Shown here in pieces: positions 35,370-45,745 of a DNA stretch of 64,000 nucleotides. The stretch's first letter is position 1. The number at the start of each line of letters is the position of its first letter. A program made the translations under genes and the position numbers. The DNA comes from Odobenus rosmarus divergens (Eukaryota; Chordata; Mammalia; Carnivora; Odobenidae), in the NCBI RefSeq assembly GCF_000321225.1, contig NW_004450480.1:792780-856779 (forward strand), read 5' to 3'. The notes under the pieces are model-generated. The model saw nothing but the letters and a program-made list of their open reading frames with translations, made no database searches and was not told the origin of the DNA.

Positions 35370-36017
35370 AATTCATCCTCATTATTCATGGATTCCATAT
35401 TTGCAAATTCACCTACTTGCTAAAATTTACTTGCAAACCCGAAATCAAACGTGTGCTGCATTTAAAGTCATTCTCAGACAGGGGCAGGGGCAAAACATGT
35501 GAGTCGCCCCTTGAGCAAGGCCCCAGCTAAGGTCAACAAAGATAACACCCTGCCTTATTTCAGTGCACGTGCCATAAACAAGTGCCCTTGTTGTGGTCTT
35601 CTTAGCACAATGTATTTTGCCTTTTTGTGCTTTTTGCTGGTGACTCTGCTGTTTAAAATGGTCCCAAAGCACAGCCCCGAGAAGTTGGTTAGTGTTCCTA
35701 AGAATAAGAAAACTGCGATGTACCTTATGGAGAAAATGTGTGTGTTGGATAAGTTTCATTCAGGCACGAGTTACAGTTCTGTTGACCATGAGTTCAATGT
35801 TAATGGATCCACAATATACAGCCAATAAAGTGCCTTGAAACAGAAACACACGTAAACCAAGCTTATATATTAACTGGTTACTGAGAATGTTGTGACCAGA
35901 GATTCACAAGAACCTAACCCTGTATTTCCCTTAGGAGCTGGTTCAACATTTGCTAATTCAGTGCTCATGGCAACTTTATACAACAGTACTACCATAAAAA
36001 AATGAGAACGGACTGTC
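35370..36017 (+). mobile_element. Tigger-type (pogo/TcMar) DNA transposon, internally deleted
   Basis: AATTCACCTACTTGCTAAAATTTACTTGCAAACCC near the 5' end and the closing AATGAGAACGGACTG are a diverged Tigger-family pair. The element retains only the first part of the transposase frame. Decayed and immobile. Confidence 0.7.
35658..35828 (+). pseudogene. Tigger transposase N-terminal helix-turn-helix remnant
   Basis: A 56-codon frame beginning MVPKHSPEKLV and ending in NVNGSTIYSQ before a stop. The stretch MEKMCVLDKFHSGTSYSSV and the NGSTIY motif match the pogo/CENP-B-type helix-turn-helix DNA-binding domain seen in Tigger transposases. The catalytic DDD region is absent, so it cannot transpose. 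The pattern suits an internally deleted transposon copy. No evidence of domestication. Confidence 0.65.
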
Positions 36018-36805
36018 TATATTTTTACTGACATTAAAAAGAAGTTGCTGTGATATCCCATATGTCCCCTCTCCTTATAAATTGCCTTTAAGGTTTACTG
36101 AGGAAGGTTGAAATTACTTTAAATGAAGTTTTTGGATTATTTCATGATTTTAGATTTGCATGATTCCCGTTTCTTGTTCTCCAGATAAATGGGCTGTTGC
36201 CTGGTAGATGGCAGAGAAACCTATTTTCAATAAATTCTTCACTTACAGATGATTTGAAAGCTCACAAACTGTGCACCCACTAGTAAAACACCCCAGGACT
36301 AAAATCCCAGCAGGATTCTGTCGGAAACTTGGCAGGTGAACATTTTGCCATGTTGTAAATATTCAACACAGTTTTGTAGACTATCTGAATGATATTAAAT
36401 ATCAGTCATAATGAATAACCTCACCCTAAGTATGCATGGCTAAGTCAACTAGGGTTTTATAGGCACCTTTACTACGGGTGTGATTTTCATTTGCAAACGT
36501 TGCACAAAAGGCAATGGCTTTTGCCTCTGGAAACACACATGTGAGGTGGTCCATCAGGGGAAGTGATTTGGAAAAGGAAGAGGGCGTTGGGAGTTGTTAC
36601 AACTGAGAGGTGAGGTGTAGGCGGAGCCAAAAAAAAAAAAAAGTTTCAAATTCATTTAGAAGAATAGTAACAAGTAAGTTGATGTGTCTTACGGACACAT
36701 AAACACATTCCTTTTTTGTTGATGACTAACTTCTCTTGACCTGATGCCATCACTGGCATTGACTGAGATCTTCATCATGACCTTGGCTTCTTCCCCCAAG
36801 CATTT
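36018..36805. other. Unique non-coding stretch
   Basis: An A-run lies near 36630. Nothing else recognised. Confidence 0.4.
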
Positions 36806-37078
36806 CTAATTATTAGATGACATTATGGTGCTTACTAGATGCCAGGCACTGTTCTAATAATCAACTTTAAATATATTAACCCATTTAATCCCCAAATAAT
36901 CATATGAGGTAGGCATGGTTACTGCCATCTTCATTTTAAGATGATAAAACGGAGACAGAGAGGGGTCATGTGACTTGGCCCGGGTCCCACCAACTAACTG
37001 GCAGAGCCGGGATTTAAACCTGGGAAGAGTTGCTCCAGAGTCCTTTTTTCCCTGACCACTGCTGCTACACTGACTCTC
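36806..37078 (+). repeat. MIR SINE, near full length
   Basis: GTGCTTACTAGATGCCAGGCACTGTTCTAA, TATGAGGTAGGCATGG, GGCAGAGCCGGGATTTAAACC and CTGCTGCTACACTG. Confidence 0.9.
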
Positions 37079-37179
37079 CAGAAGGCACTGGGTAATTGCG
37101 GAAGAAACCCAGCTCCTATACAAAAGGAATTTATACAGGGACTACTTCTGTTAGCGGCAATATGCAACTCCTAACTCCA

Positions 37180-37230
37180 ATCTCTCTCTTTTCGTTTCCC
37201 TCTCTCCCTCCCTCCTTCCCTCCCTTTCAG
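37180..37230. repeat. Polypyrimidine tract
   Basis: CTCTCTCTTTTCGTTTCCCTC then CCCT/TTCC units. Confidence 0.8.
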
Positions 37231-37350
37231 TTCTAATGTTCACGCGTGAAATGCCCATTTTTGAGTAATTTAACCACCATCACAATCAAGATTGAACAGT
37301 TCTATTGCCTCAAAAAATTCCTCCATGCCCCTGTGTAGTCAGCACTTGAC
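37231..37350 (-). repeat. Old L1 3' UTR fragment, reverse
   Basis: AACCACCATCACAATCAAGATTGAACA and CCTCAAAAAATTCCTCCATGCCCC match the antisense 3' UTR of L1ME-type elements. Compare 61200-61265. Confidence 0.6.
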
Positions 37351-37761
37351 CACCCCACCCCCAACCCCCCGGCCAGAGACCAAGGGATTTCAGTCAGTAA
37401 TCCCTGACTCCCAGGGGATCCTTGTACGGAATTCAAGAATGGAACTTGGATAAGTATAAAAATTACATCTTTTAAAAATGTTTTCACTCACTTCTACTTA
37501 AAAATCAGCATTCCTTCAGTTATGAATATAAGTAACCAACTACAGAAATATGAGGTCAGTCTCAATAGAAATCCCAGATACTCTTCTATCACATTACCAT
37601 GATGGCCTATATCCCCAAATATTGTTCACACTCCTGACTATGGTACACCAGGTCTTGCTCTTCACTGCATTTATAAATAAGCACCTTTGTTATTATATCA
37701 CAATTTTTTATATCACAAAATGTTTCTCTGTAAAGGGACTCAACTACCTGAATGATATTTT

Positions 37762-37948
37762 TTGGTAAGATTTTATTTATTTATTTGACAGAGAGAGAGA
37801 GCACAAACAGGGGGAGTGGCAAAGGGAGAAGGAGAAGCAGACTCCCCACTGAGCAGGGAGCCCAACATGGGGCTCGATCCCAGGACCCCAAGATCACAAC
37901 CTGAGCTGAAGGCAGACGCTTCACCGACTGAGCCACCCAGGTGCCCCA
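37762..37948 (-). mobile_element. Carnivore SINEC, reverse
   Basis: Flanked by exact TGAATGATATTTT at 37749-37761 and 37949-37961. Head GAGCCACCCAGGTGCCCC. Confidence 0.96.
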
Positions 37949-37961
37949 TGAATGATATTTT

Positions 37962-38879
37962 GGCAGACAGAGTCACTGGTAACTTATTCTACCATCATCC
38001 CAACCAACATTTGCCCAGAGTGCAAGATATAGAGATTAATACGATTCAGTCAATGCCCAGGCTGGTGGAGGAATTATGCATCTCCCTTTCTTAGGCTGAG
38101 CCGTGTTCCTTCACAGACAAATGCCCCTGCTGCCTTCTCTCGAAGAGGACTCTCAAGCAGCACCACCCACCTCTTCTATGGGCTCTGCATGGACTGTAGA
38201 GACTCTCTCTCCCAGCATTCTGCAACCTGCCACAGGGCTCACAGATCATACACACCTCAGAAAGATGAACCGGCCATCTGTGAGCTCCAGATTGACTCCA
38301 AGAGGGAGACATCAAGACACAACACCTAACTATAAAGATCAGGCAGGAGCTGAGAATTCACCTTCTCCAATTGTTTGCAATGGCTTTGTGATCTGGATTG
38401 TATTATTAACACCCATTACTTGTACTCTGGTCTGTCACCCCCGAATCAATGATTTCCTTCTTGATCTATTAATGTAATAAACAAATTGATAGAAAAAGAA
38501 GGATGGTAATAGGCAATTTTCCTCCGATATATAAACAGCTAATAAATAGAAGAAAAAATCCTCGACTTCACTGAAAATCAAGAATAAATATTAAACAAAC
38601 GAGATGACAATATTTCTCTTATCGAAATGCCAGAAGCGGAATTATTTTTATAAGATAAATGAATTGATATAAGACATGTTGACTACCTCAAATCCTAACA
38701 TGGAAATTCATATTTGGAATAAAACCCAGTTTTTTTGAATATCCAAAGATGGATTTGAAATTTGCTCAGGTGGACTGGGTTGATTTCTGAGGCTGATTTC
38801 AAGAGGCAAGGCTAAAAGAATGAACATGAGATTCAACATCACAAACCAAATAAAAGCAATATAAAAAAAAAAGTCATAG
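37962..38879. other. Unique stretch with an unassigned open frame
   Basis: A 124-codon plus-strand frame (38103-38477) begins MFLHRQMPLLP and is followed by AATGTAATAAACAAATTG, a possible poly(A) signal context. It includes a hydrophobic stretch (FVIWIVLLTPITCTLVC). I recognise no family, and a chance frame or old repeat is likelier than a gene. Confidence 0.35.
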
Positions 38880-39420
38880 ATGTTGTCGACTGTAACTTCA
38901 CCGTTTGGTGATTAGAACTTGGCCACCGTGGTCAGCCTGGGACTTCGAACAATAGGAAGGTGGCAGACGTGTTAGTGCTTCCCAAGATTCCCTTGTCTTG
39001 CTGTTTTCCGCAGTGTTATCATCCCTCTTCAGCAGTTAATTTCTCATTTATAGTATTTCCATAATGCTTTCTTAACAATTACCCAATGTATCAGTGTCGC
39101 TGCCGCCTCACGCTTCCTCAAGCACGTCGTTTCATTGCAAAAGCATATAGGTCAGCGAGGACATCTAGTACATGTGAATTAATTCTGCTGTCCTTAGAAC
39201 GTGGATGGAGTTAAATTTAACAGGAAAGAGAAGCTAGAGAATTCGCGGCAGAGGTGAACTTGCTGCTCACCACGCTGAGCCCCACTCCCCTGAGGGGAAG
39301 CAGGACCTTGTCCCCCTAAACCCTGCGGGGGCAGTCCTATAGTCACTCTGTTCCCACAGCGCACTCCACTGGCCGCTGGGGGAAATTCACCCCACGGGCG
39401 CAATTTATAAAAATTAAATA
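38880..39420. promoter_or_regulatory. CpG-enriched unique block, candidate distal regulatory element
   Basis: No transposon recognised, yet CpGs are locally frequent, for example GTCGCTGCCGCCTCACG, CACGTCGTTTC, GTCAGCGAGG, AATTCGCGGCAG, CTGCGGGGGC and CACGGGCGC. This contrasts with the CpG-poor surroundings, but it is too weak for a classic island. Function is inferred only. Confidence 0.35.
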
Positions 39421-39639
39421 CTGACTCTGCGGGTCTACCACCTAAATTTAGGGTCTAATTGATTTGGAATTCAAGAGCCATGGCCTCCTTTTGCCCCCAC
39501 TTTTCATGAGGGCTTCAGTTGAAACACTAGTACTTTAAAAGAGGAGTAACAATAGTATTGTTTGGTTATAGGTGAATTAATTACGTCTCATTCCATTAAA
39601 TCCACCCATTGCTGCTTGTCCTTGGTACATAGTAGAGAC

Positions 39640-39830
39640 ACAGTAACATTTATTTTATAAATGAACCGCAACAAGATAGGTATTATTATATTGCCCTTGT
39701 TTTTCAGAAGGCTTGGAGGTGTTACGTAGTAACTCACCAAAGGCTCTAAAGAAATTAAATGTGCAGTAAAGAGTGGAAGCCCATCTAACCCCAGAGTTCA
39801 AGCTTACTCTCTACGCTGCACTCCTCTTTT
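39640..39830 (+). repeat. MIR SINE fragment
   Basis: TAGGTATTATTATATTGCCC, AACTCACCAAAGGCTC and CCCCAGAGTTCAAGCTTACTC. Confidence 0.55.
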
Positions 39831-39836
39831 TTTTTA

Positions 39837-40030
39837 AAAAAAGATTTTATTTATTTACTTGAGAGAGAGAGAGTGAGAGTGCATGAGCTGGGGGAGGGAC
39901 AGGGGAGAGGGACAAGCAGACTCCCTGCTGAGCTCAATGTGGGGCTCCATGTGGGGCTTGATCCCAGAACCCTGGGATCACAGCTGAGCTGAAGGCAGAT
40001 GCTTAACTGACTGAGCCACCCAGGTGCCCC
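39837..40030 (-). mobile_element. Carnivore SINEC, reverse
   Basis: Head GACTGAGCCACCCAGGTGCCCC at the right. GGGGCTCCATGTGGGGCTTG is a small internal duplication. Imperfect flanking repeat near GCWCTCCTCTT. Confidence 0.93.
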
Positions 40031-41238
40031 TGTATTGCTCCTCTTATTCTTGAATGCTAAAATAAGCTTTCAGCATTACAAGAAAAGAAAAAGAGAAAAC
40101 AACAACAACAACACCTGTCGCATGAGAACTAGCTTCAAAGCCTACCATTACAGGTTAGGACATTTTACGCCTGACAGTTGCTTAAGTTCCACAGAGAGCA
40201 CGGGCTATTTCCTGAGCAGCTCATACAAAGGCAACTCCAAGGACATGCTAATCAAAATGGGGCATAAGCACATGATATCAATACCCATCAGAAGTTAAAC
40301 AACAGAATGGACCAAGTTTGGAGCCTCTGGAACATACTGGGATGTAACAAACTTCGTCTTCCAATAAGGTGTGGTATTTGTGCAGGGCTCTATACATAAG
40401 GTATGGATTAGGCTCCGATGGGCTTATAATAAAGACTTTCATTATTGTGGCTCTAAAATAGGCTTTTAAAAACGTATGTGTGTATGTGTTTTGGGTAGAG
40501 GTTACTGGAGATTACATTCATCTGAGAGTTACCACAGGAGTTTCCAGAAGTGGGTGGAATTTATACCCCAGGCTTGGATGAGAGAATTCTCCCACTCACA
40601 TTAACAGCGACCCATTGGTAATAATGCCTACCTGGAACCCAGTGTCAGGAAGGTGTGTGAGACTGGTTCTGAGTTCTACAAAGAAAGCATGCTTTGCTGA
40701 TTAATAATGTCTGCCCTGGCAAGGGACCTGAGGGCGATCCATTTACTGCACATTTAGTCATGACTAGAAGTTCATGGAACTGCCATATCCATTCCTCACC
40801 ACAGCGGTACCTCAGAGCTGCCAACCAGGACTGAGAGGAAAGATCACAGTGCAGACCTGGGACATTTAAATTAGAAAATAATTTGAGCTGTGAAAACACA
40901 AGGGTCTATGGGATTTATCCTCAGTTGTGAGAAGATAAGTCCATAGATGCTCTTGGGGGTCAAGAGCACAGAAATGTCACCTGGGTAAGAAATGGGAGCG
41001 GGGGAAAAGGCAAGCAATATGGCTGAGAATTTATATTCCATACTGGCCCAGGAGAGTTTGGCAGATTTGCTATTTCTTCCGGAATTATTATTTCTTGGGT
41101 TTCTTATTTTTATTATTTCTTTTCTTCATCTCTTGAAAGTCTTTAGCAGAGTCTGCTTGGAAAATGTCAGCCTGTCTCACGTGTGCTGAGGGAAAATAAA
41201 GTTTTGGTTAAGGTTTGTCAGAATATAAATGGAGAGGA
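40031..41238. other. Unique non-coding stretch
   Basis: Contains an (AAC)n run near 40100. No gene recognised. Confidence 0.4.
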
Positions 41239-41256
41239 ACTGCCCCCTCGTGGTAG
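41239..41256 (-). promoter_or_regulatory. CTCF-like motif, reverse
   Basis: The plus strand reads ACTGCCCCCTCGTGGTAG, so the minus strand carries CTACCACGAGGGGGCAGT, a close match to the CTCF core CCASNAGGGGGCRS. It is in unique sequence with an intact CpG in the motif. Confidence 0.55.
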
Positions 41257-41368
41257 ATTTGGGAAATCCCTAGTGTGTCCAAGATGCCCAAAAGTGTTCC
41301 AGGAAGCACTCCCGGCTCATGATTTTCCATGGCAGAAGTAGTGGTAGAAGAACCCTGGGAAACAATTG

Positions 41369-41422
41369 TGTATTATATATTATATAATTATTATAAATAT
41401 ATGAACATATATATTATATATG
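41369..41422. repeat. TA-rich palindromic low-complexity run
   Basis: TATTATATATTATATAATTA and following TATATA units. Likely to form hairpins. Confidence 0.8.
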
Positions 41423-41575
41423 CGTAACCTTGGGCATGTTACATAACCTCTCTGTTCTCAATGTCCTTCGTCATCTCTGAACTGGAAATAACAGTCTGTC
41501 CTAGTTCTGAAGATTAAATAAGTTAATACATGTAAGGTCTTAAAAGAATGCCTGGCAGTTGGTTAGTAATTTGCG
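41423..41575 (-). repeat. MIR SINE, reverse
   Basis: CATAACCTCTCTGTTCTCAATG, GATTAAATAAGTTAATACATGTAAGG and GAATGCCTGGCAG. Confidence 0.7.
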
Positions 41576-41706
41576 TTTCTGAATTTGAGCTACTGAAGTC
41601 AGAAGTAGGAAGCATCATTTACAAGGAAAATAATTTTTTTTCCCCTTTAAAAATATTGTTCTTTCATTTTGGGCCATGAGACCATGAAGAAATTTGGGCT
41701 GACTAT

Positions 41707-41797
41707 AAAGTATCAGGGTGATATTTTAGCTACTAACTTTTTTTTTTATTTGTATCTAAAAAGTATCAGGGTGATATTTTAGCTATTAACTTTTTTC
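41707..41797. repeat. Local tandem duplication, period 53 bp
   Basis: AAGTATCAGGGTGATATTTT, then AGCTAYTAACTTTTTT, occurs at 41708 and again at 41761 with one substitution over about 36 bases. The intervening T-run differs in length. Confidence 0.9.
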
Positions 41798-41825
41798 ATT
41801 TGGAAATCCTTGGAAATGTTTCCTC

Positions 41826-42551
41826 TTAGTGTTTTTTACAGTTGTGGTAAAACATACATAGGATAAAACTTGCCCTTCTAGCCATTTTTAAGTGTACAGT
41901 TCCGTGGCATTAAGTACATTTATGTTGCTGGGCAATCATCACCACCATCCATCTCCAGAACATTTTCATCATCACTAAATGACACTCTGTATCCTCTAAG
42001 CAGTGACTCCTCATTCCCCCTTCCCTCCACCCCCCCGCCCCCGGCAACCATCATTTTGCCTTCTGTCTCTGTGAATTTGACAACTCTAGCAATCTCATGT
42101 AAACGGAATCATACAATATTTGTTGTATCGTGTCTGGTTTATTTCACTTAGCAGAAGCCTTCAAGGTTCTTCCATATTGTATCATGTGTCAGAATTTCAT
42201 TCCTTTTTATTCCTGAATAATATTCCATTGTATGTATGTACCACATTTTGTTTATCAATTCACCGGTCAATGGATGTTTAGCTTGTTTCTACCAGTGGTT
42301 ATTGTGAATAATGCTATCAACATTGGTGTACAAACATCTGTTCAAGAAGTCTCTGTTTACAATGCTTTTAGGTATACACCCAGGGGTAGAAATGGGGGAT
42401 CATATGGTAATTCTAGTTTAATTTTTTGAAGAATCACCATACTGTTTTCCACAGGAGCTGCACCATTTTACATCCACCCCCCAATTTCTGACCAGCCTCA
42501 CCAACACTTATTAGAAATACATACATATATATACACACTATATATACCCTA

Positions 42552-42599
<48 letters not shown>

Positions 42600-42720
42600 A
42601 TCTATCTCTCTATACACTAGCCATTCTAATGGATGTGAAGTGGTATCTTATTGTGGGATTTGATTTGAATTTTCCTAATAATCAGTAATGTCGAATTATT
42701 TAACATTTTTAAATGGTTTT
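41826..42720 (-). mobile_element. L1M 3' end, reverse
   Basis: Antisense L1: GTAAAACATACATAGGATAAAAC, CAATCATCACCACCATCCATCTCC, GAATAATATTCCATTGTATG and CCATTCTAATGGATGTGAAGTGG. Interrupted by a tetranucleotide microsatellite near its right end. Non-functional. Confidence 0.88.
42551..42600. repeat. (ATCT)n microsatellite
   Basis: About 12 uninterrupted ATCT units, preceded by TATATACACACTATATATAC, inside an L1 copy. Confidence 0.97.
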
Positions 42721-43148
42721 GAAGCAGAATTCCATAGGAAGGGCACATATTTTAATCCCTAGCATTCATTTGACATTTAGATTTTCCTATATTCATATAC
42801 ATCTTTGATGATTTTAAAGTTATTTCTTGCTTTGAAGGGAAAAAAAGAACTTGCATCTGTTTTCTATTTATTTTAATTTATTAATTATTATATTTTTCCT
42901 TAAATGTAATTTAACCAGACTGTTTTACCCAAAGTCTGGAAGTTACACATTTTCCAGGGGTCTAGAAAGATTATTCTAGAGCTAAAAAACAAGCAAACAA
43001 ACTTACTGGCTTCTAAATATGAAAAGAAAACTACCCAATCTAAAGTAACAAATATTTAAATTAATATCTACAAAAATTAACATATTGTCAAACTTTGTTA
43101 GTTGATAAATTGTAGTTTATATTAAATTACATTATATTTTAAAATAAT

Positions 43149-43341
43149 AAAAATTTTTTAAAAATTCTATTTATTTATTTGTCAGAGAGAGAGAGAGCAC
43201 AAGCAGGGGGAGAGGCAGATAGAGGGAGAAGCAGACTCCCCATGGAGCAGGGAGCCTGATGCGGAACTCGATCTCAGGACCCTGGGATCATGACCTGAGC
43301 TGAAGGCAGCTGCTTAACTGACTGAGCCACCCAGGCATCCC
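43149..43341 (-). mobile_element. Carnivore SINEC, reverse
   Basis: Tail AAAAATTCTATTTATTTATTTG, head GAGCCACCCAGGCATCC, flanking TAAAATAAT at 43140-43148 and 43342-43350. Confidence 0.93.
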
Positions 43342-43589
43342 TAAAATAATTTTAAGTTACATTTTTTATTTGGCATGAATCATCAAGGATACAGGATGAG
43401 TCTTGAAGAATTACAGCCAATAATAAATAAACTAAATGAGTTTCGCTAAATAAATAATTTCAAAATCAGAATTAAAAAGTCTTTAAAAAGGGAACAGAGC
43501 AAAAAATTTTCTTTAATGTGGGATACGTGTGTATTTTAATATGCTTCATATCGTGAGTATCTAAATGTAAAAATTACTAGGGCTGACAA

Positions 43590-43804
43590 ATATCTTTAAA
43601 TGTCCCTCACTGTAATAACTCAAATTAAATTAAACACATTGAAAACCTCTGCCCTTCAGGGTGCCCGGGTGGCTCAGTTGGTTAAGCACCTGCCTTCAGC
43701 TCAGGTCATGATCTCAGGGTCCCTGAGCCATGAATCACGCTCCCTGCTCAGTGGGCTCCCTCTGCCCCCACCCCTGCTCATGCTCTCTTTCTCAAATAAA
43801 GTCT

Positions 43805-43840
<36 letters not shown>

Positions 43841-44815
43841 AACCTCTTCCCTTCAAAAGACAACATTGAGAAAAAGAGAAAATAAGCTAGACACTGGGAG
43901 AAAGTATTTGCAAAGCATACATCTGAGAAAGGACTTGCATCCTGAATATATGAAGAACTCTCAAAAATCAATAAGAAAATAAAATACCCAATTTTTAAAA
44001 AGTGCACAAAAGATTGAATCAGACCGTTCACTGAGAAGATATAAAGATGACAAGTTAGGACATGAAAAGATATTTAGCATCAGTTGTTTTTAGGGAAATG
44101 CAAGTTAACACCACAACGAGTTGCTCTTGCTAGTACATACCTATTAGAATGAATAAAATGGAAAAAGACTGGTCATACCAAGAACTGACAAGAATGTAAA
44201 GGAACTGAACTCTCTTTCAGTGCAGGTGGGGATGTAAAATTGTACAACCACTTTAGAAAGCAGTTTGGCAATTTCTCAAAAAGTTAAACATACACCTATC
44301 ATATGATCCATTCCACTCCTCCTAGATATTTACCCAAGAGAAGTGAAAGCATATATCCACATAAAGATTTACACATGAATATTCATAGTAGCATTATTTG
44401 TAACAGTGAAACACTAGAAACAACTCAAACGTCCACCAATGGTGAATAAATAAACAAATGGTGGTTATTCGTATAATGGAATTCAACTCAACAATAAAAA
44501 GGAATGGAACATCCGTAATACTACAGCATGGATGAATCTCAAAATAATCATGTTGAGCGAAAGATGCCAGACAAAACAATTTATAGCGTAGGATTTCATT
44601 TATATAAAACTGTAGGAAATGCAAACTAATATACAGTGATAGAAACAAGATCAGTGGCTGCCTGGGGCAAGAGAGGGCTACGTAGGGTAGGAAGGGGGGA
44701 TTACAAAGGTGCATGAGGAGACTTTTGGGAATGATGGATGTTTTCATTAACTTGATTATGGTGACGGCTTCATGAGTATAAACATATGTCAAAACTTATC
44801 AAACTGTCCACTTTA
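43590..44815 (+). mobile_element. L1M 3' portion, forward, SINE-interrupted
   Basis: Sense words: CTTCAAAAGACAACATTGAG, GAAAGTATTTGCAAAGCATAC, GGGAAATGCAAGTTAACACCAC, TGATCCATTCCACTCCTCCTAG, CAATAAAAAGGAATGGAACA and ACTTATCAAACTGTCCACTTTA at the 3' end. Frames are broken. Confidence 0.88.
43659..43838 (+). mobile_element. SINEC nested in L1, forward, with expanded TAA tail
   Basis: Head GGGTGCCCGGGTGGCTCAG; exact-length duplication AAAACCTCTKCCCTTCA at 43642-43658 and 43839-43855. The tail has become an (ATA)n run from about 43806. Confidence 0.95.
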
Positions 44816-44994
44816 TTTTTTTTATTTTTTTGGCTTCTCAGCTCTAAGCTGCTGCTTTATTTTATTGCCAAAACAGTGCTGAACATGCAATAGAAAATAA
44901 GACACGGTTCTCAGATGATCTTCTTTCTTAACTATATTTGGAAAATATTTTGTCAGTTTCAACATTCTCCCTTCCCTCTCTTTGCCTTTTTTTT

Positions 44995-45408
44995 TGTCTG
45001 TTTCAAATTTTTATTTGAATTCTAGTTAGTTAGCATATAGTGTAACATTGGTTTCAGGAGAAGAATTTAGTGATTCATCACTTACATATAATACCCAGTG
45101 CTCATCACAAGTGTCATCCCCCATCTAGCCCATCCCCCCCCAGCTCCCCTCCAGCAACCCTCAGTTTGTTCTCTACAGTGAAGAGTCTCCTATGGTTTCC
45201 CTCCCCCTCTCTCTTTCTTCCCCCTTCCCCTATGTTCATCTGTTTTGTTTCTTAAATTCCACATATGAGTGCAATCATATGGTATTTGTCTTTCTCTGAC
45301 TTATTTCGCTTAGCATAATACACTCTAGTTCCATCCACGTCATTGCAAATGGCAAGATTTCATTCTTTTTGACGGGCTGAGTAATATTCCATTGTGTGTG
45401 TGTATACT
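44995..45408 (-). mobile_element. Carnivore L1 3' end, reverse, 5'-truncated
   Basis: Antisense carnivore-type 3' UTR: GAATTCTAGTTAGTTAGCATATAGTG, AATTTAGTGATTCATCACTTAC, CAGTGCTCATCACAAG, CTTATTTCGCTTAGCATAATAC and GAGTAATATTCCATTGTGTG. Confidence 0.88.
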
Positions 45409-45745
45409 TTTTTTTTTGTTTTCTTGAGACATAAGTGACACACAGCTCTGTATAAGTTTAAGGCGTACAGCATAGTGACTTGACATAAACATATTGTAAA
45501 AGTACACAACAAATTTAGTTAACATCCCTCTCCTCATACAGTTACATTTTTTTCTCAAATTTTGCACTTTATTTTTATTTATTTATTTTTTAAAGTAAAC
45601 TCTACACTCAGCCTGGGGCTCAAACTCATGACCCTGAGATCAAGAGTTGCATGCTCTATTGACTAAAGCCACCAAGCACCCCTGAAATTTTACACTTTGA
45701 GTATGTGCAGTTTATTGCTGGTCAGTTATACCTTCAGGAAGCTAT
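45409..45745. repeat. Old L1 3' UTR fragments
   Basis: TAAGTTTAAGGCGTACAGCATAGTG and CATCCCTCTCCTCATACAGTTAC are antisense L1 3' UTR. TTACACTTTGAGTATGTGCAG resembles a sense L1 end. A short SINE lies within. Confidence 0.5.
45571..45684 (-). mobile_element. Short SINEC copy, reverse
   Basis: Only about 114 bp: tail ATTTTTATTTATTTATTTTTTAAAG, internal CATGACCCTGAGATCAAGAG, head CCACCAAGCACCC. Flanking AAATTTTRCACTTT at 45557-45570 and 45685-45698 shows an independent insertion of a shortened element. Confidence 0.88.
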
